This document shows, piece by piece, positions 51,718 through 59,844 of a stretch of 64,000 nt of DNA. The notes under the pieces were generated by a model that saw nothing but the letters and a program-made list of their open reading frames with translations, searched no databases and had not been told where the DNA came from. The position numbers and the translations under genes are program-made. Each line of letters opens with the position of its first letter. Position 1 is the stretch's first letter. The DNA comes from Pseudomonas canadensis (lineage in GTDB: Bacteria; Pseudomonadota; Gammaproteobacteria; Pseudomonadales; Pseudomonadaceae). The DNA lies in assembly GCF_000503215.1 (NCBI RefSeq), contig NZ_KI628539.1, forward strand, positions 124,001 through 188,000, written 5' to 3'.

Positions 51718-52728
51718 TCAGCGCTGGTGACGGATGCGTGGGTTGGCGAAGCCGTAGAGGATATCCACCACGAAGTTCACCAGGATCACCAGGCAGGCGA
51801 TCAGCAGGATGCCGTTCTGCACCACCGGGTAGTCCCGCGCGCCAATGGCTTCGATCAGCCATTTGCCGATGCCGGGCCAGGAGAAGATGGTTTCGGTCAA
51901 AACCGCGCCGGCCAGCAGGGTGCCGACTTGCAGGCCAACCACGGTCAATACCGGAATCAGCGCGTTACGCAGGCCGTGCACGAACACCACACGCGCCGGC
52001 GACAGGCCCTTGGCCTTGGCGGTGCGGATGTAGTCTTCGCGCAGTACTTCGAGCATCGACGAACGGGTCATTCGCGCGATCACCGCCAGCGGGATGGTGC
52101 CCAGCACGATGGCCGGCAGGATCAGGTGGTGCAGGGCGTCGAAGAAGGCGTCCGGCTCGTCAGCCAACAGGGTGTCGATCAGCATGAAGCCGGTGCGTGG
52201 CTCGATGTCGTAGAGCAGGTCGATCCGCCCGGAAACCGGGGTCCAACCCAGGCTGACCGAGAAGAACATGATCAGGATCAGGCCCCACCAGAAGATCGGC
52301 ATCGAATATCCCGCCAGGGAGATGCCCATCACCCCATGGTCGAACAGGGATCCTCGCTTGAGTGCCGCGATCACCCCGGCCAACAGGCCCAGGATACCGG
52401 CGAACAACAGGGCGGCCATGGACAGTTCCAGGGTCGCGGGGAAGAGGGCGGTGAATTCAGTCCACACGCTGGTGCGGGTACGCAGTGATTCGCCAAGGTC
52501 GCCCTGGGCAAGTTTGCCGACGTAATCCAGGTATTGCGCATACAGCGGCTTGTTAAGGCCAAGGCGTTCCATTGCCTGTGCGTGCATCTCGGGGTCGACG
52601 CGCCGCTCGCCCATCATGACTTCGACGGGGTCGCCAGGGATCATGCGAATCAACGCAAACGTGAGCAACGTTATGCCGAAAAACGTGGGGATCAGTAACC
52701 CCAGTCGGCGGGCAATAAAGCTAAACAT
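51718..52728 (-). CDS. dppB: Dipeptide ABC transporter permease DppB
   Basis: 336 residues from ATG 52726-52728 (MFSFIARRLGLLIPTFFGIT), the usual DppB start with GAGG upstream; 14 more codons are open. Six membrane segments. Conserved LIRMIPGDPVEVMMGER near the N-terminus and coupling loop REDYIRTAKAKGLSPARVVF. A hairpin separates it from the binding-protein gene upstream, probably lowering transporter expression relative to DppA. Confidence 0.95.
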   Translation of the reverse strand: MFSFIARRLGLLIPTFFGITLLTFALIRMIPGDPVEVMMGERRVDPEMHAQAMERLGLNKPLYAQYLDYVGKLAQGDLGESLRTRTSVWTEFTALFPATLELSMAALLFAGILGLLAGVIAALKRGSLFDHGVMGISLAGYSMPIFWWGLILIMFFSVSLGWTPVSGRIDLLYDIEPRTGFMLIDTLLADEPDAFFDALHHLILPAIVLGTIPLAVIARMTRSSMLEVLREDYIRTAKAKGLSPARVVFVHGLRNALIPVLTVVGLQVGTLLAGAVLTETIFSWPGIGKWLIEAIGARDYPVVQNGILLIACLVILVNFVVDILYGFANPRIRHQR

Positions 52729-52764
52729 CTTGTCGTGTACCTCAATCAGCCGGTTAGGCAGGTT

Positions 52765-52790
52765 CGGCACCGTCAGTGTCGACGGTGCCG
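52765..52790. terminator. Hairpin between the last dppA gene and dppB
   Basis: Perfect 10-bp stem CGGCACCGTC / GACGGTGCCG, loop AGTGTC. The T-run is on the plus-strand side, not downstream in the operon direction, so on the operon mRNA it more likely protects the dppA 3' end than terminates fully. Confidence 0.65.
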
Positions 52791-52804
52791 AGCGTTTTTC
52801 TTAT

Positions 52805-54403
52805 TTACTTCACCTGGGTGGTGGCGAAGTTATTTGTAGTCAGAGGGCTTTGGGTATAACCCTCGACGTTTTTACGCATGGCGGTGAACATTTTCGGGTA
52901 AGCCATGGGAATCCACGGTTGGTCCTTGTCGAAAACGTCCATTGCTTGTTCATAGAGTGCAGCGCGCTGGGTGGGTTCAGCGATGGCGCGCGCCTTGTCG
53001 ATCAAGTCTTGAAACTCCTTGTTACACCAGCGGGCGTAGTTTTCGCCGTTTTTCGCCGCATCGCAACTCAAGTTAGGGGTGAGGAAGTTATCCGGGTCCC
53101 CGTTATCCCCCGCCCAGCCGGCGGAGACCATGTCATGTTCGCCATTCTTGGCGCGCTTGAGCATTTCGCCCCATTCCATGACTTTGATGTTCACTTTCAG
53201 GCCGATTTGCGCCAGGTCCGCCTGCATTCTCTGGGCGCCGAGCATCGGGTTGGGGTTGGTCGGGCCGCCGCCGTTGCGGGTGAACAGGGTGAACTCGGTG
53301 CCTTCCGGTACGCCGGCTTCCTTGAGCAGGGCACGGGCCTTGTCCAGGTCACGGGGCGGGTTCTTCAGCTTGTCACTGAAGCCCAGCAGGGTTGGCGGGT
53401 AAGGCCCGGTGGCGTCGATCGCGTTGCCTTTGCCGTACAGGGATTCGTTGTAGCCTTTCTTGTCGAACGCGATGTTGATCGCGTGACGCACCCGCGCGTC
53501 GCTCATGTACTTGTGGGTGGTGTTCAGGGCGGTATAGGCGGTGGTCATGGCTGCCAGTTCCGCCACCTTCAGGTTCGGGTCGGCCTTCATGCTCGGCACG
53601 TCATCCGGTTTCGGATACAGCGCGATCTGGCATTCGTTAGCCTTGAGCTTTTGCAGGCGCACGTTGTTGTCGGTGGTGATGGCCAGAATCAGCGGGTCTG
53701 CCGGCGGCTTGCCACGGAAGTAGTCCGGGTTGGCCTTGAAGCGCACCTGGGCGTCTTTCTGGTAGCGGGTGAAGATGAACGGGCCGGTGCCGATGGGCTT
53801 GGCGTTCAGGTCATCGGTCTTGCCGGACTTGAGCAACTGGTCGGCGTATTCGGCGGAGTGAATCGAGGAAAACGCCATGGCCAGGTCGGCCAGGAACGGT
53901 GCTTCAGGGCGGGTCAGGGTGAAGACCACGGTGTGGTCATCGGTCTTCTCTACGCTCTTGAGCAGTTCCTTGAAACCCATGCTTTCAAAGTACGGGTAGC
54001 CCACGTTGGACTTGTTGTGCCACGGGTGGTTCGGGTCCAGCTGGCGCTGGAAGCTCCAAAGTACGTCGTCGGCATTCAGGTTGCGCGTGGGTTTGAAGTA
54101 GTCGGTGGTGTGGAACTTGATGTCGTCACGCAGGTGGAAGGTGTAGGTCAGGCCATCGGCGCTGATCTCGGGCAGGCCTTTGGCCAGCGCGGGGATCACT
54201 TCGGTGGTGCCGGGCTTGAAGTCCACCAGGCGGTTGAACATGGTCTCGGCGGCGGCGTCAGCGGTCACGGCCGTGGTGTACAGGACCGGGTCAAAACCTT
54301 CCGGGCTGGCTTCGGTGCAGACCACCAGTGGTTTGGCCGAAACGCCGATCGCCACGCTCAACAGCGCGGCAGCCATGGCGGCTTGTAGTGGGAGCAATTT
54401 CAT
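52805..54403 (-). CDS. Peptide-binding periplasmic protein, DppA type (adjacent to dppB)
   Basis: 532 residues from ATG 54401-54403. Signal peptide MKLLPLQAAMAAALLSVAIG (cleaved after VSA). SBP family 5: CTEASPEGFDPVLYTTA at the start of the mature chain, GLTYTFHLRDDIKFH, PIGTGPFIFTRYQKD, and GWAGDNGDPDNFLTPNLSC that lines the ligand pocket. Compared with the other three binding proteins here it is the most diverged. Corresponds by position to dppA4 in the P. aeruginosa dpp cluster (recalled). Confidence 0.93.
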   Translation of the reverse strand: MKLLPLQAAMAAALLSVAIGVSAKPLVVCTEASPEGFDPVLYTTAVTADAAAETMFNRLVDFKPGTTEVIPALAKGLPEISADGLTYTFHLRDDIKFHTTDYFKPTRNLNADDVLWSFQRQLDPNHPWHNKSNVGYPYFESMGFKELLKSVEKTDDHTVVFTLTRPEAPFLADLAMAFSSIHSAEYADQLLKSGKTDDLNAKPIGTGPFIFTRYQKDAQVRFKANPDYFRGKPPADPLILAITTDNNVRLQKLKANECQIALYPKPDDVPSMKADPNLKVAELAAMTTAYTALNTTHKYMSDARVRHAINIAFDKKGYNESLYGKGNAIDATGPYPPTLLGFSDKLKNPPRDLDKARALLKEAGVPEGTEFTLFTRNGGGPTNPNPMLGAQRMQADLAQIGLKVNIKVMEWGEMLKRAKNGEHDMVSAGWAGDNGDPDNFLTPNLSCDAAKNGENYARWCNKEFQDLIDKARAIAEPTQRAALYEQAMDVFDKDQPWIPMAYPKMFTAMRKNVEGYTQSPLTTNNFATTQVK

Positions 54404-54443
54404 TCGGAGCCCTCTGCAATCGATGGGACCAGACAAGCGTAAA

Positions 54444-54468
54444 CGGCGAGCTCGTCCTGAGCCCGCCG
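54444..54468. terminator. Hairpin after the OprD-family porin gene
   Basis: CGGCGAGCTC pairs with GAGCCCGCCG (one bulge), followed on the minus strand by TTTACGC. Weak terminator or mRNA-stabilising hairpin between porin and binding protein. Confidence 0.5.
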
Positions 54469-54483
54469 TCTAGCTGGCGCTAA

Positions 54484-55878
54484 TTAAAGGATGTTGAACG
54501 GAACAGTGGTCACCAGACGGAACTCTTTGATGCTGCCGTCCGATTGGAACTCGCTGCCACGGTGCTCAACATACGTTGCGCGCACGGTAGTGGCCTTGAG
54601 CGGGCCGCTCTGGATGGCGTAAGAGCCACCGATACCGTATTCCTGGTGTTTTTCACCGTCTTGTTTCTGGATGCCGTCGTAGGCGAACTTGGCCCGGCCA
54701 TTGTTGCCGGTGTAGTGAGTACCGTCGATGTCCCAGCCGCGCGCCGAGTAGATGTTGAACTTGAGGCCTGGCACGCCGTATTCGGCCATGTTGATGCCGT
54801 AGGCAACCTGGAAGGATTTCTCGTTCGGACCGTTGAAGTCAGAGGTCAGGGAGTTGGCCAGGTAGATGCCGTTGGTTTCGTGCAGGTAGTCGAAGTACTC
54901 GTTACCGTTCACTTGCTGGTAGGAGAAGGTCAGGCTGTGAGCCTGGTGGGCCAGGCCCAGGGACAGGGAGAAGGTATCGTTGTCGATTTCCCCCATCTCT
55001 TTTTTGCCTTCATCGACCGTCTTGTAGTAGTTGAAGCCGGTGGTCAGCGCCAGTTGCTGTGCATCACCCAGTTCGTGGGTTGCGCCGAAGTAGTACTGGT
55101 TCCAGAAGTCCTTCACGTTGGCGCCGAAGACGCTGACTTTCAGGCTTTTCAGCGGCTGGTAGTTCAGGCCCAGGGTGGACACCTTGTCGGTTTCCGCGCC
55201 ATTGCCGTATTCGCTACGGAATTTCGACAGGCTCTGTTCGCTACGTGGCGAAACGCGGTCAAACACGCCGCCCTGGAACGACAGGTTGCTGAACTCTTCG
55301 CTGTTGAAGCTCACACCTTCAAAGCTCGAAGGCAGCGCACGGTTGCCGATGGTGTCGACGATGCCGCTGCTGAAGTTCTGACGACCGGCGGTCAACGTGG
55401 TGTTCGACACACGGAACTGCACGTTGGCCAGGCCCAGTTTGCTCCATTGGCCGACTGCATCACCGTCGGAGTCCGCCAGGGTACGGTTGGAACCGCCTTT
55501 GATATCACGCTTGCTACGGTCTAGGACCAGTGCGTTGTAGACCGCCAGTTCCGTCTTGACGCCTACGGTGCCCTGGGTAAAACCCGAGCTGGCGTTGATG
55601 ATGGTGCCTTGCACCCAGTTGGTACGGTTACGGTCGGTCAGGGTTTGGCCGTGCTTCTTGTACTCGAAGGTGCCGCCACGGTATTTGCTTTCGTGGGAGT
55701 ACCAGTTGCGGGTAGTGCCGCCCAGGCTGAAGTCTTCGATAAAGCCTTTGGCTTCGCTTTGCGCGCTGGTGCCGGCCAGTGTGGTCGGCACGAAGTCCTG
55801 GCTGACGGATTCAGCGTAGGCGGTGGCCGTGATGCTGCTGATGGCCAGGGCCAGAAGCGCTTTGCTGCTCAGTTTCAT
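54484..55878 (-). CDS. OprD-family outer-membrane porin (OpdP-like)
   Basis: 464 residues from ATG 55876-55878 with AAGGAGC ahead; the 29 upstream codons are not supported. Signal peptide MKLSSKALLALAISSITATA (ends AYA). OprD family landmarks: GFIEDFSLGGTTRNWY, GTIINASSGFTQGTVGVKTE, TLTAGRQNFSSGIVDTIGNR and RAKFAYDGIQKQDGEKHQE. Its place among dppA genes matches OpdP (OpdD) of P. aeruginosa, linked to dipeptide and carbapenem entry. Likely the outer-membrane port for the same peptides. Confidence 0.92.
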   Translation of the reverse strand: MKLSSKALLALAISSITATAYAESVSQDFVPTTLAGTSAQSEAKGFIEDFSLGGTTRNWYSHESKYRGGTFEYKKHGQTLTDRNRTNWVQGTIINASSGFTQGTVGVKTELAVYNALVLDRSKRDIKGGSNRTLADSDGDAVGQWSKLGLANVQFRVSNTTLTAGRQNFSSGIVDTIGNRALPSSFEGVSFNSEEFSNLSFQGGVFDRVSPRSEQSLSKFRSEYGNGAETDKVSTLGLNYQPLKSLKVSVFGANVKDFWNQYYFGATHELGDAQQLALTTGFNYYKTVDEGKKEMGEIDNDTFSLSLGLAHQAHSLTFSYQQVNGNEYFDYLHETNGIYLANSLTSDFNGPNEKSFQVAYGINMAEYGVPGLKFNIYSARGWDIDGTHYTGNNGRAKFAYDGIQKQDGEKHQEYGIGGSYAIQSGPLKATTVRATYVEHRGSEFQSDGSIKEFRLVTTVPFNIL

Positions 55879-56048
55879 TGATGAAGCTCCTTTGGTTCTC
55901 TTTTTAATGCCGGTCTTTTTTGGTGATCCGGCTATTGGGTGTGTAACTCGTTCAAGCTCATGCAAACGTTTGGCGTAGGGAAAATCCCAACAAAAGGCCG
56001 CGCGTTTGCAGCAAGGCGGGGGTCGCCCTGCGCAATCCGGTTATTTTC

Positions 56049-57653
56049 TTATGGGGTGATACTGACGCCCGAGAACACGTTGCGGCCGAAGGGGCTGACC
56101 TTGAAACCTTCGACTTTGGCGCTTAACGGCTGGTTGACCGTCGAGTGGGCGACTGGCGTGATCGGCACCTGCTGCTTGAGCAGTTGCTGCGCCTGTTTGT
56201 AGAGAACAGTCCTTTGTTCGCGGTCGGTCACGACCTTGGCTTGCTTGATCAGCTTGTCGTACGCCGGGTCACACCACATGGAGTAGTTGTTCCCGCCAAT
56301 GGCGTCACAGCTGTAGAGGGTGCCCAGCCAGTTGTCCGGGTCACCGTTGTCACCGGTCCAGCCGATCAGGCTTACATCGTGCTCACCGTTCTTGGTGCGC
56401 TTGATGTACTCGCCCCACTCGTAGCTGACGATCTTGACCTTGAGGCCGATCTTGGCCCAGTCGCTTTGCAGCATCTCGGCCATCAGCTTGGCGTTGGGGT
56501 TGTACGGACGTTGTACCGGCATCGCCCACAGGGTGATTTCGGTGCCTTCTTTCACGCCGGCGGCCTTGAGCAGTTCCTTGGCTTTTTCCGGGTTGTAGGC
56601 GGCGTCCTTGATGCTGTCGTCGTAGGACCACTGCGTCGGTGGCATGGCGTTGACCGCCAATTGCCCCGCGCCCTGGTACACGGCGTTCAGGATGCTCTGC
56701 TTGTTCACCGCCATGTCCAGCGCCTGGCGCACTTCGAGCTGGTCGAAGGGCTTGTGGCGCACGTTGTAGGCGATGTAGCCCAAGTTGAAGCCGGGCTTGG
56801 TCAGCAGTTGCAGGTTCGGGTCGGCCTTGAGGGCATCGACGTCAGCCGGGCGCGGATGCAGGGTCACCTGGCATTCGCCGGCCTTGAGCTTTTGCACTCG
56901 CACCGAAGCGTCGGTGTTGATGGCGAAGATCAGTTGGTCCAGTTTGACCTTGCTCGGGTCCCAGTACTGTTTGTTGGCCACATAGCGGATCTGTGAATCT
57001 TTCTGATAGCGCTGGAACACGAAGGGGCCAGTGCCGATCGGCTTCTGGTTGATATCACTCGGTTTGCCATCCTTGAGCAACTGCTCGGCGTATTCGGCCG
57101 AGAGGATCGCGGCGAAGCTCATGGCGATGTTCTGGATAAACGCGGCGTCGACCGTGTTCAGGGTCATCACCACGGTGTGCGGGTCGGTTTTCTCGACCTT
57201 GGCAATGTTCTTGTTCAGGCTCATCCCGTTGAAGTACGGAAACTCGGTGGGGTAGGCCTTGCGAAACGGATGGTCGGCGTCAAGCATGCGGTTGAAGGTG
57301 AACAGCACGTCGTCGGCGTTGAAATCCCGCGTTGGCTTGAATTCCTTGTTGCTGTGGAATTTCACCCCTTCGCGCAGGTGAAAGGTGTAGGTCAGGCCAT
57401 CTGGCGAAATATCCCACTTGGTTGCCAGCGCAGGTACGACACCGGTCTCGCCCTTTTCAAACTCAACCAGGCGGTTGTACAGCGGTTCGGCCGCATCGTT
57501 ATCGGTGGCGGTGGTGTATTGCGCGGTGTCAAAGCCTGCCGGGCTGCCTTCCGAGCAGAACACCAGGCTCTTTTTGTCGGCGGCATAGCCCATCGTGGCC
57601 GCAGCCAACAGGCTGGTGCCAAAAATTGCGGATAGAACGGTGGTATGGCGCAT
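56049..57653 (-). CDS. Peptide-binding periplasmic protein, DppA type (upstream of porin)
   Basis: 534 residues from ATG 57651-57653. Signal peptide (MRHTTVLSAIFGTSLLAAAT, cleaved after GYA). SBP_bac_5 fold with FCSEGSPAGFDTAQYTTATD, DGLTYTFHLREGVKFH, IGTGPFVFQRYQKDSQIRYV, NAMPPTQWSYDDSIKD and GWTGDNGDPDNWLGTLYSC. Close paralogue of the next two genes, so the cluster grew by duplication. By position it corresponds to dppA3 of P. aeruginosa. 170-base gap to the porin gene. Confidence 0.93.
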   Translation of the reverse strand: MRHTTVLSAIFGTSLLAAATMGYAADKKSLVFCSEGSPAGFDTAQYTTATDNDAAEPLYNRLVEFEKGETGVVPALATKWDISPDGLTYTFHLREGVKFHSNKEFKPTRDFNADDVLFTFNRMLDADHPFRKAYPTEFPYFNGMSLNKNIAKVEKTDPHTVVMTLNTVDAAFIQNIAMSFAAILSAEYAEQLLKDGKPSDINQKPIGTGPFVFQRYQKDSQIRYVANKQYWDPSKVKLDQLIFAINTDASVRVQKLKAGECQVTLHPRPADVDALKADPNLQLLTKPGFNLGYIAYNVRHKPFDQLEVRQALDMAVNKQSILNAVYQGAGQLAVNAMPPTQWSYDDSIKDAAYNPEKAKELLKAAGVKEGTEITLWAMPVQRPYNPNAKLMAEMLQSDWAKIGLKVKIVSYEWGEYIKRTKNGEHDVSLIGWTGDNGDPDNWLGTLYSCDAIGGNNYSMWCDPAYDKLIKQAKVVTDREQRTVLYKQAQQLLKQQVPITPVAHSTVNQPLSAKVEGFKVSPFGRNVFSGVSITP

Positions 57654-57957
57654 GACGATCCCGATCCTTGTTTGTAATTGTCATCAGCGAGCAACCCCCC
57701 TGGCGTACGGCCAGGGGAACATCACTGATCCCACACGCAGCAAGTGCCTTTCCGTGTTAGCAGCCTCTGCTGTCCTACGACGTTATGGGTCTCGGACTTC
57801 GCAGTAAATGCGCCAAATCGGATTGACCTTGTAGGCAACGGCGTCGCGCTTCGCAGTTCATTGCTGTAGGACGCAACGATTACGGGCGTGGTCTGTTTCC
57901 TACGGTCCAGGCGGATGCAATAACGGCGACGTTAGGAAACGTCGCCGTCAATGATCC
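57654..57957. other. 304-base gap between two dppA genes
   Basis: Holds one strong hairpin, ACGGCGACGTT / AACGTCGCCGT at 57923-57948, just past the upstream gene's stop, without a T-run. No ORF with a ribosome site and no repeat family were seen in the rest. In P. aeruginosa this interval holds mdpA and psdR; neither is here. Confidence 0.6.
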
Positions 57958-59586
57958 TTACTTGCCGCTGACGCTCACGCCGTAGAAGGAGTTCAAGCCA
58001 AACGGGCTGATCTTGAAGTCCTGCACGGTGGAACGCATGGGTTGATACACCGTCGAGTGCGCGATAGGTGTCATCGGGACAGCATCTTTGAGGATGTGTT
58101 GCGCCTGCTTATACAGCTCGGTGCGTTTGGCGACGTCCGACGTAGCCTTGGCTTCTTTTACGATGCCGTCGAATTTCTTGTCGCACCATTTGGAGAAGTT
58201 GTTACCAGACAGCGAATCACAGCCGAACAGCACGTTCAGCCAGTTGTCCGGGTCACCATTGTCACCGCTCCAGCCAATGATCATGGCCTGGTTCTCGCCA
58301 CCTTTGGAGCGTTTGATGTACTCGCCCCACTCGTAGCTGGTGATCTTCACGTTGAGACCGATCTTCTTCCAGTCGTTCTGCAGCATTTCAGCCATCAGCT
58401 TGGCGTTCGGGTTGTACGGACGCTGAACCGGCATGGCCCACAGAACGATTTCGGTCCCTTCCTTGACGCCGGCTTCCTTGAGCAGCGACTTGGCTTTCTC
58501 AGGGTCGTACTTGGCGTCCTTGATGGTGGTGTCATACGACCATTGGGTCGGTGGCATGGCGTTGACGGCCAGTTGGCCGGCGCCCTGGTAGACGGAGTCG
58601 ATGATTTGCTGCTTGTTCACCGACATGTCCAGCGCCTGGCGTACGCGCAGGTCAGCCAGTGGGTTTGGCTGGTCGCTGCCCTTGATCTTGTCCATGACGT
58701 TGTAGGCGATGTAGCCCAGGTTGAAACCGGCTTGGTGCGGCAGTTTCAGGTCCTTGTCATCGCCCAGCGCCTTGAGGTCGGCTGGACGTGGGAACAGGGT
58801 GATCTGGCATTCGTTTTTCTTCAGCTTCTGGATACGCACCGACGGGTCGGTGGTGATGGCGAAGATCAGGTTGTCGATCTTCACGTCGTCAGGTTTCCAG
58901 TAGTCCTTGTTGCCGGTGTAACGGATGTTCGAGTCTTTCTGGTAGCTCTTGAACACGAACGGGCCAGTGCCGATCGGCTTCTGGTTGATGTCGGCAGGCT
59001 TGCCTTCCTTGAGCAGTTGGGCGGCGTATTCAGCCGACTGGATCGACGCGAAGCTCATCGCCAGGTTCTGGATGAAAGCGGCGTCCACGGTACCAAGGGT
59101 GAACTTGACGGTGTGTTCGTCGACTTTTTCGATGTTCTTGATGTTGGTGTCCATCCCCATGTCCGTGAAGTACGGGAACTCGGTGGGGTAGGCTTTGCGG
59201 AACGGATCGTCTTTGTTGATCATGCGGTTGAACGTGAACAGCACGTCATCGGCATTGAAGGTACGGGTCGGCTTGAAGTACGAGGTGGTGTGGAACTTGA
59301 CGCCATCACGCAGGTGGAAGGTGTAGGTCAAGCCATCCGGGGACACGTCCCAGCTGGTGGCCAGCCCAGGAATCACAGCGGTGCCGCCGCGTTCGAACTG
59401 GGTCAGGCGGTTGAACATGGTTTCGGCCGAGGCATCGAAGTCTGTTCCGGTGGTGTACTGGCCTGGGTCGAAACCGGCCGGGCTCCCTTCGGAGCAGAAC
59501 ACCAGGTTAGTCGCCGCTTGGGCGAAAGGAGCTGCGGCCATAAGGCCAGCGCTAACAATTAACGGAATGACTGCGTGTTTAAGCAT
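57958..59586 (-). CDS. Peptide-binding periplasmic protein, DppA type
   Basis: 542 residues from ATG 59584-59586 (MLKHAVIPLIVSAGLMAAAP); an ATG-like start 8 codons upstream is less typical. Signal peptide cleaved after FAQA. SBP_bac_5 landmarks: VFCSEGSPAGFDPGQYTTGT, GLTYTFHLRDGVKFHTTSYF, NAMPPTQWSYDTTIKD, GWSGDNGDPDNWLNVLFGC. Very similar to the genes on both sides. Own control region upstream (258 bases with a dyad), so possibly a separate transcription start. Confidence 0.93.
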   Translation of the reverse strand: MLKHAVIPLIVSAGLMAAAPFAQAATNLVFCSEGSPAGFDPGQYTTGTDFDASAETMFNRLTQFERGGTAVIPGLATSWDVSPDGLTYTFHLRDGVKFHTTSYFKPTRTFNADDVLFTFNRMINKDDPFRKAYPTEFPYFTDMGMDTNIKNIEKVDEHTVKFTLGTVDAAFIQNLAMSFASIQSAEYAAQLLKEGKPADINQKPIGTGPFVFKSYQKDSNIRYTGNKDYWKPDDVKIDNLIFAITTDPSVRIQKLKKNECQITLFPRPADLKALGDDKDLKLPHQAGFNLGYIAYNVMDKIKGSDQPNPLADLRVRQALDMSVNKQQIIDSVYQGAGQLAVNAMPPTQWSYDTTIKDAKYDPEKAKSLLKEAGVKEGTEIVLWAMPVQRPYNPNAKLMAEMLQNDWKKIGLNVKITSYEWGEYIKRSKGGENQAMIIGWSGDNGDPDNWLNVLFGCDSLSGNNFSKWCDKKFDGIVKEAKATSDVAKRTELYKQAQHILKDAVPMTPIAHSTVYQPMRSTVQDFKISPFGLNSFYGVSVSGK

Positions 59587-59709
59587 GTTGGCCTCATGAT
59601 TTGTTGTCATTTTTGGTGGTGAGGGCGACCTCGTGAGTCGGCCTGCGGATACTTATGCAGGCGCCATACCCATTGCAAGATGCTGAACCGTTGCGAGGGT
59701 GAAACAGTG

Positions 59710-59721
59710 GTACGAACGTAC
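59710..59721. promoter_or_regulatory. Dyad GTACGAACGTAC upstream of a dppA gene
   Basis: Five-base arms GTACG / CGTAC around AA, about 125 bases before the gene start, with a CATAAT-like -10 on the minus strand just upstream in transcription direction. Operator-like in size; the regulator is unknown. Confidence 0.35.
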
Positions 59722-59795
59722 AGGAATGTCGCAATTATGAAAGTTTGTACATATTTGCGCATATTTCGAGGGTTTTTTCGGTGCAGAAGGCGCAC

Positions 59796-59834
59796 CAAAA
59801 ATGACCAACCGAGGCGTCTAGCGCACTCGGTTGG
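59796..59834 (-). terminator. Intrinsic terminator after the first dppA gene
   Basis: On the minus strand CCAACCGAG pairs with CTCGGTTGG and is followed by TCATTTTTGG, 10 bases past the stop at 59845. Confidence 0.8.
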
Positions 59835-59844
59835 GGCGTTGCTG

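Noticed and set aside
52550..54388. 612-codon plus-strand ORF across dppB/dppA
   Set aside because: Antisense shadow; the binding protein on the minus strand has a signal peptide and family motifs.
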